Shown one piece after another: positions 50,475-61,310 of a stretch of 64,000 nucleotides of DNA. Made by a program: the position numbers and the translations under genes. Each line of letters begins with the position of its first letter. Positions within the stretch are counted from its first letter, which is position 1. The stretch covers positions 62,001-126,000 of the forward strand of contig JAEUWP010000500.1 of NCBI GenBank assembly GCA_018524725.1, read 5' to 3'. The notes under the pieces were generated by a model. It worked only from the letters and a program-made list of their open reading frames with translations. It ran no database searches and had not been told where the DNA came from. The DNA comes from Podaxis mareebaensis. Its lineage: Eukaryota; Basidiomycota; Agaricomycetes; Agaricales; Agaricaceae.

Positions 50475-51891
50475 ATGCCCATTGAACTCCTTCCCCTTCC
50501 CCTCCCTTCCTCTGCCGATGCTTCCAAGTTCAAAGACTTTGGACGCGAAGTTATAGGCCTGCACCCAGGAAAGCTGACGCCTGAACAACTCAAGGAAGTG
50601 CAGGAGGCACTGTACAAGGTATGCCGTCATCGTGCTCGCCAACCGCATTCCCTGACTCGGTTACCCCAGTACGATGCCTTACTCTTCCGCAATGTCGTCG
50701 TTACGCCAGAGGAACAATATGCATTGACCAAGGTAAATCCTCCGACTGTTACAAGGATCTACATCAATTAATAACAGCCTTCAGTCCTTCGACCCGCTGT
50801 CTGAATCATACGGACATGGCAACAACAAGACCGAATCAACCAAGAAGTCGATCCTCCACCCGGATCTCAAGACCGTCCCTCGCGTCCCCCAGGTCCAACT
50901 TATCGGCAATGGCACAGTATACAACCACGAAGGCCTCGCCGAAGCCAAGCTCAAACACCCTTCTCACATCACTTTCCACAAGACTCGCGTGCCACCCGAA
51001 GACGAGCTCAAAGCAACACGGTTCTACCGCTGGCACATCGATGCTGCTTTGTATGATCTCAACCCACCCAAGGTGACGACGCTGTACGGACTGAAGGTGC
51101 CGAAAGGTGAACCTCAGACGTGCAGGTACGACGATGGGACAGGGGATGAACTGCGGGTGCCCCTCGGTACAACTGCGTTCGTGTCCGGACGGACCATGTT
51201 TGAGATCTTGCCTAAAGAGTACAAGAGTCTTGCCGTACGCTCCAAGGTCAAATACGCACCTCACCCTTACGTATGGATGGCGCCTGCTCGAGCAATGTCT
51301 ACTGGCTTGGGGATTGAGAGCGAGGGGCTTGAGTTGTCATTAAATGAACTTCCGCCTTGGGAAGAAAGTAAGATCAAAGTGCTGCCCGTGGTACGTCATG
51401 GAAACTGTTTTGAGCGTTTACACGGTATCGGGTGGCCTAACGCTTCTATTTTTGTAGCTCTGGAAGAATCCTGTCACTGGAAACTTGCATTTCGAAGTCC
51501 ATCCATGTGGTGTAATGGAGCTCATCGTAGACCCTCTACCTGAAGGTGCAGACCGGGAATCTGCCCTGTATCCTGACGGCGCCCATATCACCGACCTCAA
51601 GGAGGTCCGCGATATCCTCTATAGGATGCAACGTCCAGCAATTGCACCTCAAGTGAGCACCACTCACATATGAGGTTCCTTGACAAACGTTAACGAACCC
51701 TTCACCCATAGCTTGTCTATCCCCATGATTGGAAAGAGAACGACTTTGTGCTTTTCCACAACCGCGGTGTTCTCCATACTGTCGTTGGGGCATTTACTCC
51801 TGACCAAGTCAGGGCCTTCCATCAATGCAACCTGGCTGCATCGGATGAACCCACCGGCCCCTCCGCAGAGGACGTCAAGATGTACGCGTAG
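50475..51891 (+). CDS. xanA: Alpha-ketoglutarate-dependent xanthine dioxygenase (XanA-like)
   Basis: Five exons (50475-50618, 50670-50732, 50785-51390, 51458-51652, 51712-51891) give 395 residues, the size of Aspergillus XanA. It is a TauD/TfdA-type Fe(II)/2-oxoglutarate enzyme: the facial-triad His and Asp are in FYRWHIDAAL and the distal His in VLFHNRGVLHTVVGAF. Flanking blocks PPKVTTLYGLKVPKG, TTAFVSGRTMFEILP and GNLHFEVHPCGVMELIVDPL fit the fungal xanthine-oxidising branch better than taurine dioxygenases. It converts xanthine to uric acid with 2-oxoglutarate and O2, a fungal route that replaces or backs up molybdenum xanthine dehydrogenase. The last codons lie inside the left end of the tandem duplication that follows, so a decayed copy of its tail recurs near 54820. 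Confidence 0.87.
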
Positions 51892-52836
51892 TCCAGGTGT
51901 CCGGTTTTGGCCTACATATGGATTTTGTATGAGTCTTTTTTGGATTCTTCACAGAGGGTGCATTTTAGCTCTGTAAACAGCGTTGCTTCAATTCGTCTCC
52001 CTGACTACTCTGCATTCTTTGGCGGTGCTAATTTGACTGTCGGCATCAAATAGGATGATTTTGCACCGGGTGCGGGTTGTACAAATGAAAAATTCTAAGC
52101 TATTGAAAGACAGAAGGAACAAACACAAGAAATCGATTCCCATCGGGGATAATGCCGTCGCCTACGATAAAGAATATGCGGTGGCGTGGACCATGAGCTG
52201 ACAATCATGTAATGGAAGAATCTGACGGTGTTCGTGGTTGCCTTGCGAGATAAATCAAGACGAAAGTGAATCCCGTTCTTTCCCGCCCGATCAACATAAG
52301 GCAATAGAAATCCAGCAAACCAAATGAATGTGTTGGCTTGTCGCATGTAGTGATGGCAACATATTTATCGCAGAAAAGGTGGACTCGTGCAAGCTCGGCA
52401 CTATGTCGGTGAACTATCATTTTGAGTTTTATGAAGTGCAAGGTGAACGCCATGGAGTGGCCCGAATCGGACGTCAAATGACGTCAAAACTGATGGGAGG
52501 ATGGAAAACGCCCATATAGCTAGCCTTGGTATAGGATGGTGTTTAGTCTGTGGTCGGCCTCATCGCAGACCGGGGCCGCGCCACAGTGCACAGAACTAGA
52601 AACATATGAAGTCGGGGAATCTAGCCTCCCACGAAGGCGTCAAAAGCAAAGCCGCGCCCCGGTTAGTGTCTACTCTAAGGGGTGAAACCAAATTAAACGA
52701 TCACGGCTGGGAAAGAAGGGTTCGTACTTATTCCATGAAGAGCGTTAATCCCAGAACAACACACATCATAGCAAAACACGATAAGCTATCATTGCAGCTA
52801 CGCCTGGGCACACCGACCCCTGGTTATGCATAGTAA
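51892..52836. other. Spacer within duplication unit 1
   Basis: Between the dioxygenase stop and the membrane-protein gene. No gene is seen. Its counterpart in unit 2 (about 54841-55729) is recognisable but has small insertions and deletions, for example the GAAAGACAGAAGGAACAAAC region near 52103. Confidence 0.5.
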
Positions 52837-54147
52837 TCACACATCGGTGATATCTCCCGACCGCCTATCATTTGATCCATGATGCAAGTTGCTCGGTGAC
52901 AAAGCCGACGCAAATCGCAGACGATCGCCAGTTATCTCGGACGGGCCCTGCGAAGTGTCCTTGAAGATTGATCGTTGGGTGGCTGCCCACTGTAACCCAA
53001 CGCGCACATTGATAAGCATGAAGGTGATGCCAGCCACGGATGAAGAGGAGCCGAGGAAAATATTTAAGATTGAAACTTTGACGAGGGCAAGCGCAAAGGT
53101 AATGATTTTCCAAGCCCTAAGGTTATAAATTCAGTGTTTTGTGCTCGTAGTAAGCTTTTGGAGCATACGTGTAAAGGGCAGCGCTCTCGATGACTGCGAT
53201 GAGAGCATGCTACGGAAGAAGTGTGTGAATATGAGAACTCCCGAGTCAACTCGAGGACATACCAGGAGGGCTGGTCCATCAGTCAACCCTTGCGTTTGTT
53301 TTCTGACTGAGTGTATCTTCCAGGATATCATAGCTGGAACAAAACTATTATTAAAAGACCGCGCGACAAAGTGCATAACGTTACCTGTGCAGTAAACGTT
53401 GACACTTAAATATCAATCAGCTCAGACTCCCGGACTTGAGGGAAAGGAGTTATTAAACGTACGCCATAGTGAGTGCGAGGCCACCCAAGATCCAGGCCTG
53501 GAAAGGCCGTATAATCGCGGTAAACCGCGCGGCAGCTACGATGATTTGAATCCCGGCCACTTAGTAGTTGCTATGAGACAAAATGAAGTCGGTCCACAAA
53601 TATGACAAAAGCGCACCGACGAGTCCAATCAACCCAACGCATGGAAATACAATGACGGCTAGATTCCGTCCCCACACATGCCATAGTCGATAGACCTTGC
53701 CACGAAAAGTGAGCAGACATTTAGCTTGTGGTTCTAAAAGACGTACGAATGCAATGTCCGCCAGTAGAACAGAAAATACATTGAAGATAGCCTTGAGCAT
53801 TTGCAGCAAGACTACCCGCTGGTTAGTTTTAATGCTTGCGTGTATATCATATTTGAGGAATCTTGTCCATGCCACTATCCAATGCTGTATGCCCTCCAGG
53901 TCAACCCCGAATAAAACAGAGCAAAGGTAATGCTCACACCAGTGGCCAGAACTAAGATAAGGATACTTAACATCAGGATTGGGCGAAGAGACGAGGGAGT
54001 GGGGGCAGGCTGTAAGCTGCTCGTCGCCCTCAGACGATACCAAAATAGAACGGTAGAAATAGTAAACAATACTAAGAATATCCCATAGAAGAAGCTTTCG
54101 ACAGGAAGGCTTGCAAGCAGAGTCGCGGGCGTTGGAGATAACGACAT
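52837..54147 (-). pseudogene. Multi-pass membrane protein, duplicate copy 1 (frame broken once)
   Basis: Start ATG at 54147. Hydrophobic segments in order: SFFYGIFLVLFTISTVLFWY, ILMLSILILVLATGVSITFA, VVLLQMLKAIFNVFSVLLAD, NLAVIVFPCVGLIGLVGALL, VAGIQIIVAAARFTAIIRPF and FALALVKVSILNIFLGSSSS, ending with a polar tail (SPSNLHHGSNDRRSGDITDV). This resembles the unnamed 6-7-helix proteins common in Agaricomycetes. Compared with copy 2, one base is missing near 53906-53925, just after the second helix, which throws the frame (TFALFYSG reads on into a stop). The rest of copy 1 is open, with spliced small exons near 53455-53550 and 53131-53400. It is either a recent pseudogene or rescued by a splice I cannot see. 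Function unknown. Confidence 0.65.
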
Positions 54148-54814
54148 GGCCACAACCCAAGAGCAGAAGCGAGATGAGGAGAAACGAGGGGCTACCGGCG
54201 AGAAGACAGTCTTATTAACTCTCGAGGAGTGTCGTTGAACTGAGAGAACAGCTGGAATGAAGCTGACGCTGTGCTTGATTCGACCTGTAAGTTTTAACTC
54301 TCATATCGTATGTCAACGGGCAAAGCCGGATGTCCTGAGGGTAAGTAATGTTAGATGCTGCGAGATGAGGCGGATTGATGTAAGGGATCAATAAGGGAGT
54401 GGTTGTCGGGAAAGGTTAATCGACAGTTGGCTTAAGCGTGGAGCTCACCTCTCCAATTCATGCCTAGTCTCTCGTAGCCAGACTCACGAGGTGTCTTTCC
54501 TTGTATGTCTTTGACGACGACACCGGTGTGAATTCATCTCAGGGGCATGACACCTATCCAAAGTAAACATTTTGCAAAACAATCGCCTATTCTTCCAATT
54601 TCCATTGTGGAATAGAGTGTCAATGCGCGACTTGTAAAGGCACCAGAACTCTGGGCGTCTGAGTGAAGAGAATGTTGCCAGGATCGCAAAGTCGTTGGTG
54701 AGAAGTTGAGTGATAGAGCATGTTTGCTACCCCACTTTCAGTGAATTCTCAGCGCAAGCTGAATTGAAACTGAATTGCTCTACACCCAAAATCTCGCTGA
54801 AAATGGTTTGTCCA

Positions 54815-54840
54815 CAGAGAATGTCAAGATGTACACGTAG
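54815..54840 (+). pseudogene. Remnant of the dioxygenase 3' exon
   Basis: About eight codons plus the stop, homologous to the end of the XanA-like gene (ENVKMYT against EDVKMYA). Far too short to function; it is a breakpoint footprint of the duplication. Confidence 0.8.
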
Positions 54841-55729
54841 TCCAGGTATCCGATTTTGGCCCACATATGGATTTTTATATGTCTTTTTTGGACTTTTCAC
54901 AGGTGCATTTTGGCTCTGCATGTGGGGTTGCTTCGATTCGTCACCTTGACTACTCTGTATTTTTTGGCAGTGCTATTTGACTGCCAGCATCAAATAGAAG
55001 GGTTTTGCACTGGGTGCGGGGTTCTGCAGATAAAAAATCTTAAACTATTGAAGGACAGAAGAAACAGATACGGGAAGTGGATTCCAATCGGGGATAATAT
55101 CGTCGCCTACAATGTAGAATATGCAGCAGCGTGGACCATGAACTGTGGAATGAATAGTCACCTCCACAGCCATGCGAGGGAAGAGCTTGACAGTGTTCGT
55201 GGTGCCCTGTAAGCTGCGGGAGTGAATCAAGACCAAAACTTGAATCTGGTTCTTCCCCACATGATCAAGAGAGTGTGATGGGAAGACTAGGCGAAAGTGT
55301 TCGCTGGCCTCTTGCATGTCGTGGATAATGCAACCCGTCATGATTTCGGGTTGGCGACACATTCGCCTTGGAGAAGGTGGATTCCCGCAAGCTCAACATC
55401 ATCTCCATTGAACTATCATTTTGAGTTGTTTAAGCGCAAAATGAATGGCACGGAGTGGCTCCAGTAGGGCGTCAAATGAAATCTAATTTAATGGGAGGGA
55501 GGACGGAAAGCGCCTACATAGCTAGCCTTGGTATGGGATGTTGTGTTGCCATTACAGTGTCTACTCTACGAAATGAAAAATTAATTAGGTCCTAACGCTA
55601 ATTATTTGACAACCACAGTCGGGAAACAAAGGTTCTTACTCACCCCATGGGGAGCGGTAATCTCGGAATGAACATGCCTCAAAGAACAAAACCCGATAAG
55701 TTATCATTGGGGCCACACTGACCCCTTGG
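54841..55729. other. Spacer within duplication unit 2
   Basis: Counterpart of 51892-52836. No gene is seen. Some CTTTTTTGGA-type AT-rich segments are shared with unit 1. Confidence 0.5.
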
Positions 55730-57030
55730 TTATAATCGCACATCGGTCATATCTCCCGACCGTCTATCATTTGATCCAGTATGGAAGTCGCTCGGTGTTA
55801 AAGCCGACGCAAATCGCAGATGATCACCAGTTATCTCGGACGGGCCCTGCGAAGTGCCCTTGAAGATTGATCGTTGGGTGGCTGCCCACTGTAACCCAAT
55901 GCGTACATTGATAAGCATGAAAGCAATACCAGTCACGGATGAAGAGGAGCTGGGGAAATATTTAGGATTGAAATTTTGACGAGGGCAAGCGCAAAGGTGA
56001 TAATCTTCCAAATTCAAAGGTCCTAAATTCAGTGCTCTATGTTGTGCTCGTAATAAACATTTAGAGCGTACGTGTAAACGATGGCACTCTCGGTAACTGT
56101 GTCAGAGCATGAACGGAAGAAGTGTATGAACACGAGGACTCCCAGGTCAGTTTGGGAGCATACCAGAAGGCTGATCCATCAGTCAACCCTTGCATTTGTT
56201 TTCTGGCTGAGTGTATCTTCCAGGATATCATAACTGGAACAAAACTATTATTAAGAGATCATGTGACGAAGTGCATCGCATTACCCGTGCAGTAAACGTT
56301 GACACTTAAAATATCAATCAGTCCAGACTCCCAGACTTGGGGAGGGGGTTACCGAATGTACGCCATAGTGAGTGTAAGGTCATCCAAAATCCAAACCTGG
56401 AAACGCGGTATATATGCGATAAACCGCGCAGCAGCTATGATGGAGTAAATTCCGGTCACCTAGTGGTCACAATGAGACAAGATGAAGTCGGTTCACAAAT
56501 ATGACAAAAACGCACCGACGAGTCCAATCAACCCAACGCATGGAAATACGATGACACGTAGGTTGCGTCTCCACACGTTCTACAGCCGATAGACCTTGCC
56601 ACGAAAAGTGAGCGGACATCAAAAGACGTACGAATGCAATGTCTGCCAATAGGACAGAAAGCACATTGAGGATGGCCTTGAGCATTTGCAGTAAGACTAC
56701 CCCCCAGTCAGCTGTGACGATTGCGTGTATATCATATTTGGGGAATCTTGTCCATGTCACTATCCAATGCTGTACGCTCTCCAGGTCAACCTCCAATAAG
56801 AACGAATCAAAGGCAATGCTTACACCAGTGGCCAGAACTAAGATAGGGATGCTTAACGTCAGGATTGGGCAAAGAGACGAGGGATGGGAGGCTGGCCGTA
56901 AACCGCTCATCGCCCTCTGACAATACCAAAATAGAATTGTGGAAGTAGTAAACAGTAGTAAGAATATCCCATAGAAGCTTTCGATGGAAAGGCTTGCGAG
57001 CTTGGCCGGGGGCGTTGGAGATAACAACAT
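55730..57030 (-). pseudogene. Multi-pass membrane protein, duplicate copy 2 (several frame breaks)
   Basis: Start ATG at 57030; helices SFYGIFLLLFTTSTILFWY, PILVLATGVSIAFDSF and VVLLQMLKAILNVLSVLLAD are in one frame. The one-base gap of copy 1 is absent here, so the first half reads through (SFLLEVDLESVQHWIVTWTR). The second half is damaged. About 14 nt present in copy 1 are missing near 56615, the frame that encodes the fourth helix in copy 1 carries stops (a TAG where copy 1 has TGG, near 56582), and one base is missing near 55957 in the last helix. Its C-terminal frame still ends SNDRRSGDMTDVRL. This copy is the more decayed of the two. Confidence 0.75.
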
Positions 57031-58115
57031 GGTTACGGTTCAAGAGCAGAAGCAAGGTGAGTGGAGAACGAGCTACTGGCAAGAAGACAGTCTTATTAAC
57101 TCCGGAAGAGCGTCGTCGAACCGAAGAGAGTAGTTGAAATGAAGCTGGCGCTGTACTTGATTCAGCCTGCAAGTTTCAACTCTCATATCGTATGTCAACA
57201 GGTAAGGTCGGACATCCTGAGAGTAAGTGTGCTAGACGCTGCGAGATGAGGTGAGTTGATGTAAGAGATCGGTAAGGGAGTGGCTGTCGAGAAAGGTTAA
57301 GCGACAGTCGGCTGAAGCGCTGAGCTCACCTCCCCAGTTCATCCAGGGGCACAACGAAACCTATCGAAATTAAACGGTTTGCAATGCAGAATAGACTGTC
57401 AATGGTCGACTTGGGACGGTATTAGAACGACGCAAAAGCGAGGAGACCACGTGCCACTGCTGCATTTTGTTGAAGATACTCAATCGGGCTCAGGCGGTTG
57501 TCGCCGCTGATACCACGAAATCCAGAGAAATATGTCTCGCTCGACCGCCTACTTCCTTTGACTGAGTAAGAAGAATGTTCCCGGGATCGCAAAGTCGTCG
57601 GTGAGAAGTTGGGTAATGATGAGTTTATATACGAAACCTTATTTGACGAGTTGATCAGCATGATCTTAGGATGTTACGATCGGAGTTATCTAACATTTAG
57701 CCTCCGAGGTAGTGATACAACTTAGAGAGACCTGATACATTGAATTTCTCATCGGCAATTTGGAAGGCTGTAGCTTTCCACTGAAGATGCATCCGAGTTT
57801 CAACCCAGGCCCAAATAACCCTAGACCAACTTCAAACCGGAAATGGGTTATTATACATATATTTTTTCACTTGATGATGCTGATTGCGGCATAAGGATTG
57901 GAAGTATGAACAAGGAGAACATAAACAAGAAAAACATAGGAACATTCAAGAAATGAAGGAGAAGAGAATAACCATAGACCAAAACCACAATAACCAAAGA
58001 CATAACCGCACCCGCAGTTCGTCCATCCAAAGATGAAAAGGTAAAAATGAACATCAACACAGTACTTCGCCTTTCCCTTAAACTTAAAAATCGTCAACAT
58101 ATGTTATCATTACAA
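57031..58115. other. Spacer right of the duplication
   Basis: Contains the promoter side of membrane-protein copy 2, the end of duplication unit 2, and the 3' UTR of the NDPK-like gene. An open frame at 57422-57661 on the minus strand has no other support. A run rich in AACAAGGAGAACATAAAC-type sequence is at 57905-58000. Confidence 0.4.
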
Positions 58116-60057
58116 TCACGTAGCGATCGTGGTCGGCTTGAAACTCGACGGAGGAGGTTTCGACGCCCTCGGAGCTTTCTTCTTCGCGGCGGCGGCAGCC
58201 TCGGCCTCCATCTTGGCAGCTCTCAATGCAGCGCTCTTATTCGTTCTGGGAGCAATCGAGGGCGGTAAGACAACACTACTTGGGCGTGGGCGTGGCTTTG
58301 CAGCTACGCTCGATGGTCTGCCCGCTTCAGTTGCGGCACCATTCGCACCGGCGCCGACGTCTACCTCGGAAAGGGAGGGGTTCGACATGGGTGAGCGGAC
58401 GCTTAGGGCTGAGGATGCTCTTCGCGCTGGGGTACGGGCGGTGGAAGGAGCTTGTGATGGTGTGCGTGATAGTGGGGCAGACTGTCGTCGTGAACTCCCT
58501 GAATCAGCCGAGTTCGTTCGGGAAATACCAGGGGCAGAACCGCGGACTGTGTATATGCACAAGGATCAGCATACATCAAAAGGCGGAAGCAGAGAACCCG
58601 AGGACATACATGAAGTAGGAGGCGCAGCTCCCCCCTCCTTCGATTGCCTCAATGCTGCACTCTTGTTCAATCTGGGAGCCACAGTCGGGGGTTTAACACT
58701 CGCAACACTTATAGTTTCTCGCCTTTTGTGGCCCGGAACACCCTCGAACGTGGCCTTGGCCTTCTCTGTCTTCTCGGCAGCCGACACAACTTCGTCCGTA
58801 ACCGAGCGTTTCTTGATTGCAGGCGCTACAGGTTTGGCACCATTCGCAGCGGCAGCCTCTTTGGCAATTCGTAACGAAGCAGCCTTAGTCATGCGGGGAG
58901 CGATAGCAGGAGGGGCAACGGATGCGACCGCAATGGTCTCTCTACGTTTATGCCCAGGCACATTCGCAAACGTTTGGGCGAGTCGTTCTTTTGAAAGCGG
59001 TGCCCGTGGTTTACTTGGTGGCGTCCTGTCGACGGATGTACCAGTGATACGGAGGGCGGCTGCGCGTGACATGCGAGGCACAATATCAGGCTGGGCATTC
59101 GTAACAGGCACGGGTCGGGCTTTGAACGAAGGTTTTCCATTGGATTTGTTGCTCCCGTTGACAGTTGAGGCATTAGTGCTCGGGGCGTATCCAGTTTCAC
59201 TTTGCTCAGCTTGAAGCGCCTCAAGTACGGACGACGATAAGGAGCGAATGGAACCATAACGATCATGTTCGCCCTCAGATGGAAGGTCGGTGGTACGAAA
59301 GGGTGGGGAAGACGCAAAGAGGGCAGATATTTGGATTTCCGCGGTCTGAGTATCAGGAGACCCCATAAGCGCATTTTGTTGACGCGAGATACCATAGAGC
59401 GCACGAAGGGAGTTGGGAGCCTCGACGCGCGCAACTTCCGGGTCTCTATCACCCATGAGCGTGTTCCATACTTCGACGGCGCGTTTGCGCTCGAGGACAT
59501 AGACCCAAACGGGGCCCCTAAGATTGTTGAATGAATTGAGTCTAAACCCGGATAGACTATGACAGGCTTACTCGGCCAGTGAATCTGCATCCTCGCCGAA
59601 GAGGTCATACAACGCATCTGGGTCTGTCTCCACGTCAAACTCCATCTGTCTCTCCTTCACGATCTGTTTATGAAAAAGGGACGCAGAATTAAAAGGGCAC
59701 GCGTTGTTGATAACCTTTTTACCGCACCTCGAAGCTAGCCTCCTGGATTCTAGGCTCGATATCAAAGCGGTGCTGGAGGGCATGGTTCTTGATGATGGCG
59801 ACTGTGCGCGTCACAGGAACGGTACGAGCCATGGAGGACGAAGAAGGGCGTTCTTGATCGGGCACAAGGTCGGAAGCAAAATGGAGACCGTTAGGTGTGA
59901 CACTGAGGGGCTCCTGTTCGACTTCCGCGTGGTCCACTTTGTCACCAAGCTTTTCATGACCGGCTGGAATAGGGTCCGCATCACTCTGCTCTCGCAAATG
60001 AAATGTATCTGCGCCTGGGACGGGAGTACTAGACGGTGGCGGTGTGGGAGTCTCCAT
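58116..60057 (-). CDS. NDPK-like pseudoenzyme with repeated basic C-terminal tail
   Basis: Exons from the ATG at 60057 join in frame to about 570 residues. Residues about 75-210 form a nucleoside diphosphate kinase-like domain (TVAIIKNHALQHRFDIEPRI, EIVKERQMEFDVETDPDALY, GPVWVYVLERKRAVEVWNTL, SLRALYGISRQQNALMGSPD, AEIQISALFASSPPF). In true NDPKs the last segment carries N-x-x-H-G-S-D with the phospho-accepting His. Here it is NALMGSP: Met (59364-59366) replaces His and Pro replaces Asp. The ATP-contacting Lys of IIK is kept. The tail carries four copies of a P-x-(I/V)-x-PR-x4-A-x-LR motif (PDIVPRMSRAAALR, PAIAPRMTKAASLR, PTVAPRLNKSAALR, PSIAPRTNKSAALR), two of them preceded by VPGHKRRETI-VASV. 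Probably a non-catalytic scaffold, perhaps binding a filament or membrane; that is inference. Confidence 0.88.
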
Positions 60058-60654
60058 TTCACGGGCTTAGTCTGCTATGGTAAGCAAGTGTGGGATAAGA
60101 TCAGCGGAGAGAGCTGCGAAGAGGCCTCTGTCAGAGGAAGGGGAATAAAACAGAGAATTTATGCAAGGGACGGTGCTGGACAAGAAGAGGAGACAGTGAT
60201 CCTGACCCGTGTTTCACTCTTCCCATCCTCTTCTTTCCTTCATCAATCCGTGGCATGGCACGTCGCACTGCTTCCCAAAGGACCCCAGCCACCACCCTCT
60301 TTTATCACCTGGGTCTCATGACCTCTGGTGTCACAAGTGTCTCAAGGCGTTTGAGGTGCCGGCTTCCTTGTGCTCGCACAAGCAACAAGATGTCTCACAA
60401 GAGCGCCTTTTCAGCAAGATCCTGAGCGTGGAGTAATTTAGTTTCAATTCAGTTTTCGTTGAAAACAAATACACTCAATACCCCGTCGTCAGTCCCAGTT
60501 ACTGCCAGGGTTCCGGGTCTTGCTCTGACAACTTGGCAACCTCGCGTAACCATGTGGGATTTCCTTTACGGTAACGCCTTCTGGAAGTCAACCTTAAGTG
60601 CCTATATGCTCCTTTTGTACTACAAAAACAAACTGGCAGCCCGAGCATAGTGGA
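60058..60654. other. Spacer, NDPK-like gene / tRNA cluster
   Basis: Holds the promoter of the NDPK-like gene. A TTTCAATTCAGTTTTCGTTG string at 60442-60461 matches, in inverted orientation and with one difference, sequence near 33393. No gene is seen. Confidence 0.4.
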
Positions 60655-60738
60655 CTGCCCCAGAGAGACTTGAACTCTTGATATTCTGATTGCCTAAGTA
60701 TAACAGTCAGACGCCTTAACCAGCTGGGCCATGGGGCA
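60655..60738 (-). tRNA. tRNA-Asn(GUU) with intron, copy 1
   Basis: Minus strand, 84 nt. Acceptor stem TGCCCCA/TGGGGCA, discriminator G, D arm GGCCCAGCTGGTTAAGGC, anticodon stem TCTGA/TCAGA and T arm GAGTTCAAGTCTC. The anticodon loop is CTGTTA, then a 10-nt intron (TACTTAGGCA), then A, giving anticodon GTT with the intron at the canonical 37/38 place. The T loop has TTCAAGT where the others have TTCGAGT. A TTTTT pol III stop lies about 25-30 nt past the 3' end. Confidence 0.93.
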
Positions 60739-60850
60739 TATAAAGTGTAGTTATTTTCTTGCCACCACAATGGGACGTGCTAATATCCATCCGAAAAAGT
60801 GGGTGGAACTTCCAATCCACACGTGAAAATAAGTTCAAAAGTCAAAAGAA

Positions 60851-60933
60851 CTGCCCCAGGGAGACTCGAACTCTCGATCTTCTGATTGTTCTGTGTAACA
60901 GTCAGACGCCTTAACCAACTGGGCCATGGGGCA
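60851..60933 (-). tRNA. tRNA-Asn(GUU) with intron, copy 2
   Basis: Minus strand, 83 nt. Same mature sequence as the neighbours apart from D-loop and T-stem differences; 9-nt intron CACAGAACA. One T-stem pair is lost (CTCCC against GAGAG). TTTT follows about 5 nt after the 3' end. Confidence 0.94.
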
Positions 60934-61072
60934 TGTGCTGAGCAATGGTCGCCTGTGCCGTGGCAGCAGCCCATCTCGGTGGTCGTGTGGAACTAACACT
61001 GGGCGCTCAACAGGAGCCGAACACATAAGTCTTTGAAGACCAAGTACCAAAAATATGCATGTGAAGTCATGC

Positions 61073-61159
61073 CTGCCCCAGAGAGACTCGAACTCTCGAT
61101 CTTCTGATTGCTCTGTTGACATAACAGTCAGACGCCTTAACCGGCTGGGCCATGGGGCA
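61073..61159 (-). tRNA. tRNA-Asn(GUU) with intron, copy 3
   Basis: Minus strand, 87 nt, with the longest intron of the set (13 nt, TGTCAACAGAGCA). The T stem is fully paired (GAGAG/CTCTC). TTTTT follows about 20 nt downstream. The D loop has AGCCGGTTAA where copies 2 and 4 have AGTTGGTTAA. Confidence 0.94.
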
Positions 61160-61310
61160 ACTGATCACGACGGATCCCCCGATCACTCCGATGACGACCC
61201 TGTTCCGTGCACTGGAATTTCTCCGATACAGCGCAATGCCTTGGAAACGAGGGAAAGGATCCATAAGTATCCTTGCCCTCGTTCGAGGGTGACGGTTAGG
61301 CAAAAATATA

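Larger units (their letters stand above)
51865..54720. repeat. Tandem segmental duplication, unit 1
   Basis: The left copy of a direct duplication of about 2.9 kb. It begins in the last exon of the dioxygenase gene and includes that gene's 3' flank and a complete membrane-protein gene. Matching landmarks lie about 2,900-2,950 nt apart, for example AGATGTACGCGTAGTCC at 51878 and AGATGTACACGTAGTCC at 54827, and GGACGGGCCCTGCGAAGTG at 52940 and 55839. Boundaries are estimated by eye. Confidence 0.9.
54815..57625. repeat. Tandem segmental duplication, unit 2
   Basis: The right copy. Its left end repeats the last codons of the dioxygenase (GTCAAGATGTACACGTAG, the final residues before the stop) without the rest of the gene, which shows that the break fell inside that exon. 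It ends near 57620 with a GATCGCAAAGTCGTCGGTGAGAAG string matched at 54685. About 150 nt near 57420-57560 has no evident match in unit 1. Confidence 0.9.

Noticed and set aside
58129..59214. 361-codon plus-strand open frame
   Set aside because: Antisense shadow of the Ala/Pro-rich tail of the NDPK-like gene, whose exons have good splice sites and a domain.
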